Assembly (NCBI GenBank): GCA_947184155.2
Contig: CAMXCT020000435.1
Coordinates: 335,979-399,978 of the forward strand
Length of the DNA stretch: 64,000 nt
Source of the DNA: Cladocopium goreaui
Taxonomy: Eukaryota; Sar; Dinophyceae; Suessiales; Symbiodiniaceae
Reading direction: 5' to 3'
Shown here: one piece after another, positions 61,201 through 64,000 of the stretch
Layout of the letters: each line of letters begins with the position of its first letter
Position numbering within the stretch: position 1 is the stretch's first letter
The notes under the pieces: model-generated
What the model saw: the letters and a program-made list of their open reading frames with translations, nothing else
What the model was told of the DNA's origin: nothing
Database searches by the model: none
Translations under genes and position numbers: made by a program

Positions 61201-62460
61201 TGCACCTTTGCTAAGGTCTAGAGACCCTCAGTGACCCTCACTTGGCAGGTGGGGAACTACATGAGTTGGCGACAACAGTAATAAGAGCTCTGACCATGAG
61301 GACTCCTCTCTCCTCTAATCAGAACAAATCTCAGAGGTGGGGCAAAACTGGCAGCAAAACCAAAAAAATATGACATAGCTAACCCGAGTATTCCCAAACC
61401 CATAGCAACCAAACAGCTCATCATACCAAGCCAACTCAGACATTGAGAAAGCTCATGGAGGCGATGGACAATCCAGAAAAATGAAAGGATTGACCCCGTC
61501 TTTCATCAGAAGATCATGGGGCTGTCTTGTCAGCACTACGACAATCATATACAATCATACATCAGGGCCGAGGCAGTTGATTCATCCACAAACCACACTT
61601 AAAAAAATAAGAACCAGTTAGAAACCAATTGCAAACAACAAAATTGAATTGGTCCCAGGTGCTGCCGCCGCCCCCTAGCTATTTGCAAAGGATTTGCCAT
61701 TCAGTCTGTGTTGTATCAACCTGCGCCCAGGAACTCTAGTAAAGAGCTTGTCTCAATTGCTGCGATTAGAGCCCAGTAAGCGATTGGAACCTGAAGTCTT
61801 GGCCGTCGGCCGAGGTAGTGTCGGGAGAGGCCACCCATCCCAGAAACATGAATCAGATTGGGTTCATTTAGGATGTAGAAACAAACATATGTGAAACCTC
61901 GAGCGAATGTTGCTTGAGCTACCGTCGCTGCTAACGGACCTGCAGTTTCTTAGTGTTTTCTGAGCTTCAACAATGTTGAACATGCAACTGGCACCACGTC
62001 AAACAGGGGTGGGTGGAGGGCGGTGTAATCATGCTCACCTCAACTTGCACACGCAAATGACGCTACCTTGTAAGATTCCCTTCGCACGGTGGAAAAGGAC
62101 GAGGTGGGGGTGTCATAAGGTCTAACAGTCTAACGTTCGCTTCAAGAATCATCAAGAATCATGAGTTAAATCATCAGGTCCCCTCCAACTTGTGCACAGC
62201 CAATACGGAATTTGCACGCACAAGACCAATGCCACATTGGATCATCAGGTTCTTTTCGACTTGCACACGCAACGAATGCTCCGTGGAATTCATTAGTTTT
62301 TTGTCGGTTTGCACACGCAACAAATGTCAAGTTAAATCAAAAGATCTTCAAGACACAGGATCCCAGACGCAGGCATATATGGTACAGGCCTGCAGCCCCA
62401 CCCCCCTCCCCGTCATGGTCATGGTTCCAGTCCTGGTCATGGACTGCTCTCCCTGCGTAT
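61201..62460. other. Weak exon candidate; dispersed TTGCACACGCAA words
   Basis: 61730-61890 on the plus strand reads LVKSLSQLLRLEPSKRLEPE and then VLAVGRGSVGRG, a possible exon without clear borders. ACTTGCACACGCAA and variants recur near 62045, 62208, 62260 and 62309, marking about four degenerate copies of a 50-60 bp unit. Nothing else. Confidence 0.4.
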
Positions 62461-63586
62461 GTATGTAAGCATGTTAGTATGTTAGTATGCTAGTATGTAT
62501 GTTCTCCCCGCCCTCCTGTGGAAATGGGGGGGTCTCTTGGTCATCATCTATCATTGTTTCTATGTATCTATGTATCTATGTGTGTGTGTGTGTCTGTCTG
62601 TCCGTCCGTCCGTCCATCCGTCCGTCCGTCTGTGTGTATGTATGTATGTATGTAATGTAATGCAATGTAATGTAATGTCATGTATGTATGTAATGTATGT
62701 AATGTATGTAACGTATGTAATGTATGTAATGTATGCAATGTATGTAATGTATGTAATGTATGTAATGTATGTAGTGTATGTAATGTATGTAATGTATGTA
62801 ATGTATGTAGTGTATGTAATGTAATGTGATGTAATGTAATGTAATGTAATGTATGTATGTATGTATGTAATGTAATGTAATGCAATGCAATGTAATGTAC
62901 TGTAATGTCATGTATGTAATGTACGTAATGTATGTAATGTATGTAATGTATGTATGTATGTATGTAATGTATGTAATGTATGTAATGTATGTAATGTATG
63001 TAATGTATGTAATGTATGTAATGTATGTAATGTATGTAAATGTATGTAATGCATGTAATGTATGTATGTTTGCATGTACGTACGTACGTATGTATGCATG
63101 TATGTGTGTGTGTCTGTATGTATGTATGTATGTATGTATGCATGCATGGATGTATGTATGTATGTATGTAATGTATGTATGTATGTATGTATGTATGTAG
63201 GTATGCATGTATGTATGTATGGATGTATGCATGGTATGGGTGGTATGTATGGTATGCATGTTATTTATGTAGCTTATGTGTGTTATGTATGTTATGCATC
63301 TTTTGTATCTTATGCATCTGATGTATCTTATGTATCTTATGTACCTTATGTATCGTATGTATCTTTTGTATCTTATGTATCTTGGGTATGTAATGTATGT
63401 AATGAATGTAATGAATGTAATGTATGTATATAATGTATGTATGTAATGTAATGTATGTAATGTATGTATGTAATGTAATGTATGTAATACAATGTATATA
63501 ATGTAATGTATGTAATGTTCGTAAGGCATGTAATGTATGTACTGTTCGTAATGTATGTATGTATGTATGTATGTATGTATGTATGC

Positions 63587-63619
<33 letters not shown>

Positions 63620-63890
63620 TGTATGTATGTAGGTATGCAGGTATGTAGGTATGTAGGTATGCGGGTATGTAGGTAGGTATGTAGGTATGTAGGTATGTAG
63701 GCATGTAGGTATGTAGCCACATAGGCATGTAGGCATGTAATGGTATGTAGGTATGTAGCCACATAGGTATGTAGGTATGTAATGGTATGTAGGTATGTAG
63801 GTATGTAAGTATGTAAGTATGATGGTATGTAAGTATGTCAGTATGTAGGTATGTAAGTATGTCAGTGCCTAGGTATGGAACTTGTAAGTA
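62461..63890 (+). repeat. TATG / TAATG satellite
   Basis: Words of TATG, TAATG, TGTG and GTCC fill 1.4 kb. Sub-blocks: TGTC/CGTC (62590-62630), TATGTAATG (62640-63060), mixed TATG with GTATCTTATG (63290-63400) and AGGTATGT (63630-63870). Stops are absent in some frames, producing minus-strand ORFs of up to 352 codons (HTYIHTYIP, ITYITYITY), which are artefacts. Confidence 0.92.
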
Positions 63891-64000
63891 TGTCTGTCTG
63901 CCTGCCTACCTGCTGTCTGTCCAGATGCTTGCGATCCTCTCTCATGCTTGCACAGATGTTGGATGCTACGTTGCACGAGATCTCTCGTACCAGAGACTCT
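63891..64000. other. Unique sequence at window end
   Basis: A CTGCCTGCC run, then non-repetitive DNA cut by the window edge. Too short to interpret. Confidence 0.5.

Noticed and set aside
62568..63764. Minus-strand ORFs up to 352 codons of Thr/Tyr/His/Ile strings
   Set aside because: Direct translation of the TATG/TAATG satellite.

Overview
The window looks like nuclear DNA of a photosynthetic dinoflagellate, most probably a member of the Symbiodiniaceae. I see no bacterial-style gene packing, operons or ribosome binding sites. Coding capacity sits in short exons, mostly 40-200 nt, with GT-AG junctions, at least one apparent GC-AG junction, and weak pyrimidine tracts. The gene families that can be recognised fit: a plastid-type signal peptide on a helical-repeat (HPR/OPR/RAP-like) organelle RNA-binding protein, a second helical-repeat gene beside it, an ankyrin gene with a ubiquitin-like N-terminal region, and an Arg/Ser-rich exon. 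From memory rather than a search, several repeat-derived peptide strings here (the 41-bp, 40-bp, 12-bp and 'CFAPQRRALF' types) are common in automated Symbiodinium gene predictions.

Layout. 0-3 kb: microsatellites and a minus-strand gene fragment (exons near 2.9, 2.2-2.4 and 1.7 kb). 3-4.75 kb: a 41-bp tandem array. 6.6-8.2 kb: composite repeat copy A. 9-14.4 kb: scattered single exons on both strands. 14.7-16.5 kb: minus-strand ankyrin gene. 18.6-20.0 kb: phase-consistent plus-strand multi-exon gene. 20.9-25.4 kb: minus-strand exons. 25.9-31.1 kb: two minus-strand helical-repeat genes in tandem, the first carrying a 1.6-kb inverted-terminus element in an intron. 31.8-44.5 kb: many isolated but well-bordered exons. 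44.5-50.8 kb: repeat country (composite copies B, C and D, a 164-bp array, G-run motifs). 51-53.9 kb: further exons. 54.2-55.0 kb: a Tc1/mariner-type MITE and a relative. 55.6-57 kb: a 145-codon ORF, a decayed repeat head and a candidate exon. 57.9-61 kb: composite copy E with a nested insertion. 62.6-63.9 kb: a TATG/TAATG satellite.

Confidence. Exons were accepted when a coding-like frame was bordered by plausible splice sites and, where possible, when codon phase carried across an intron. Many GC-rich stretches stay open in several frames on both strands, so strand or frame is often ambiguous, and this is stated. Gene ends and full products cannot be completed without transcripts. The alternation of strands among isolated exon calls suggests some are false. 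The strongest observations are the composite repeat family, the 1.6-kb element abutting a splice donor, the tandem helical-repeat genes and the TA-flanked MITE.
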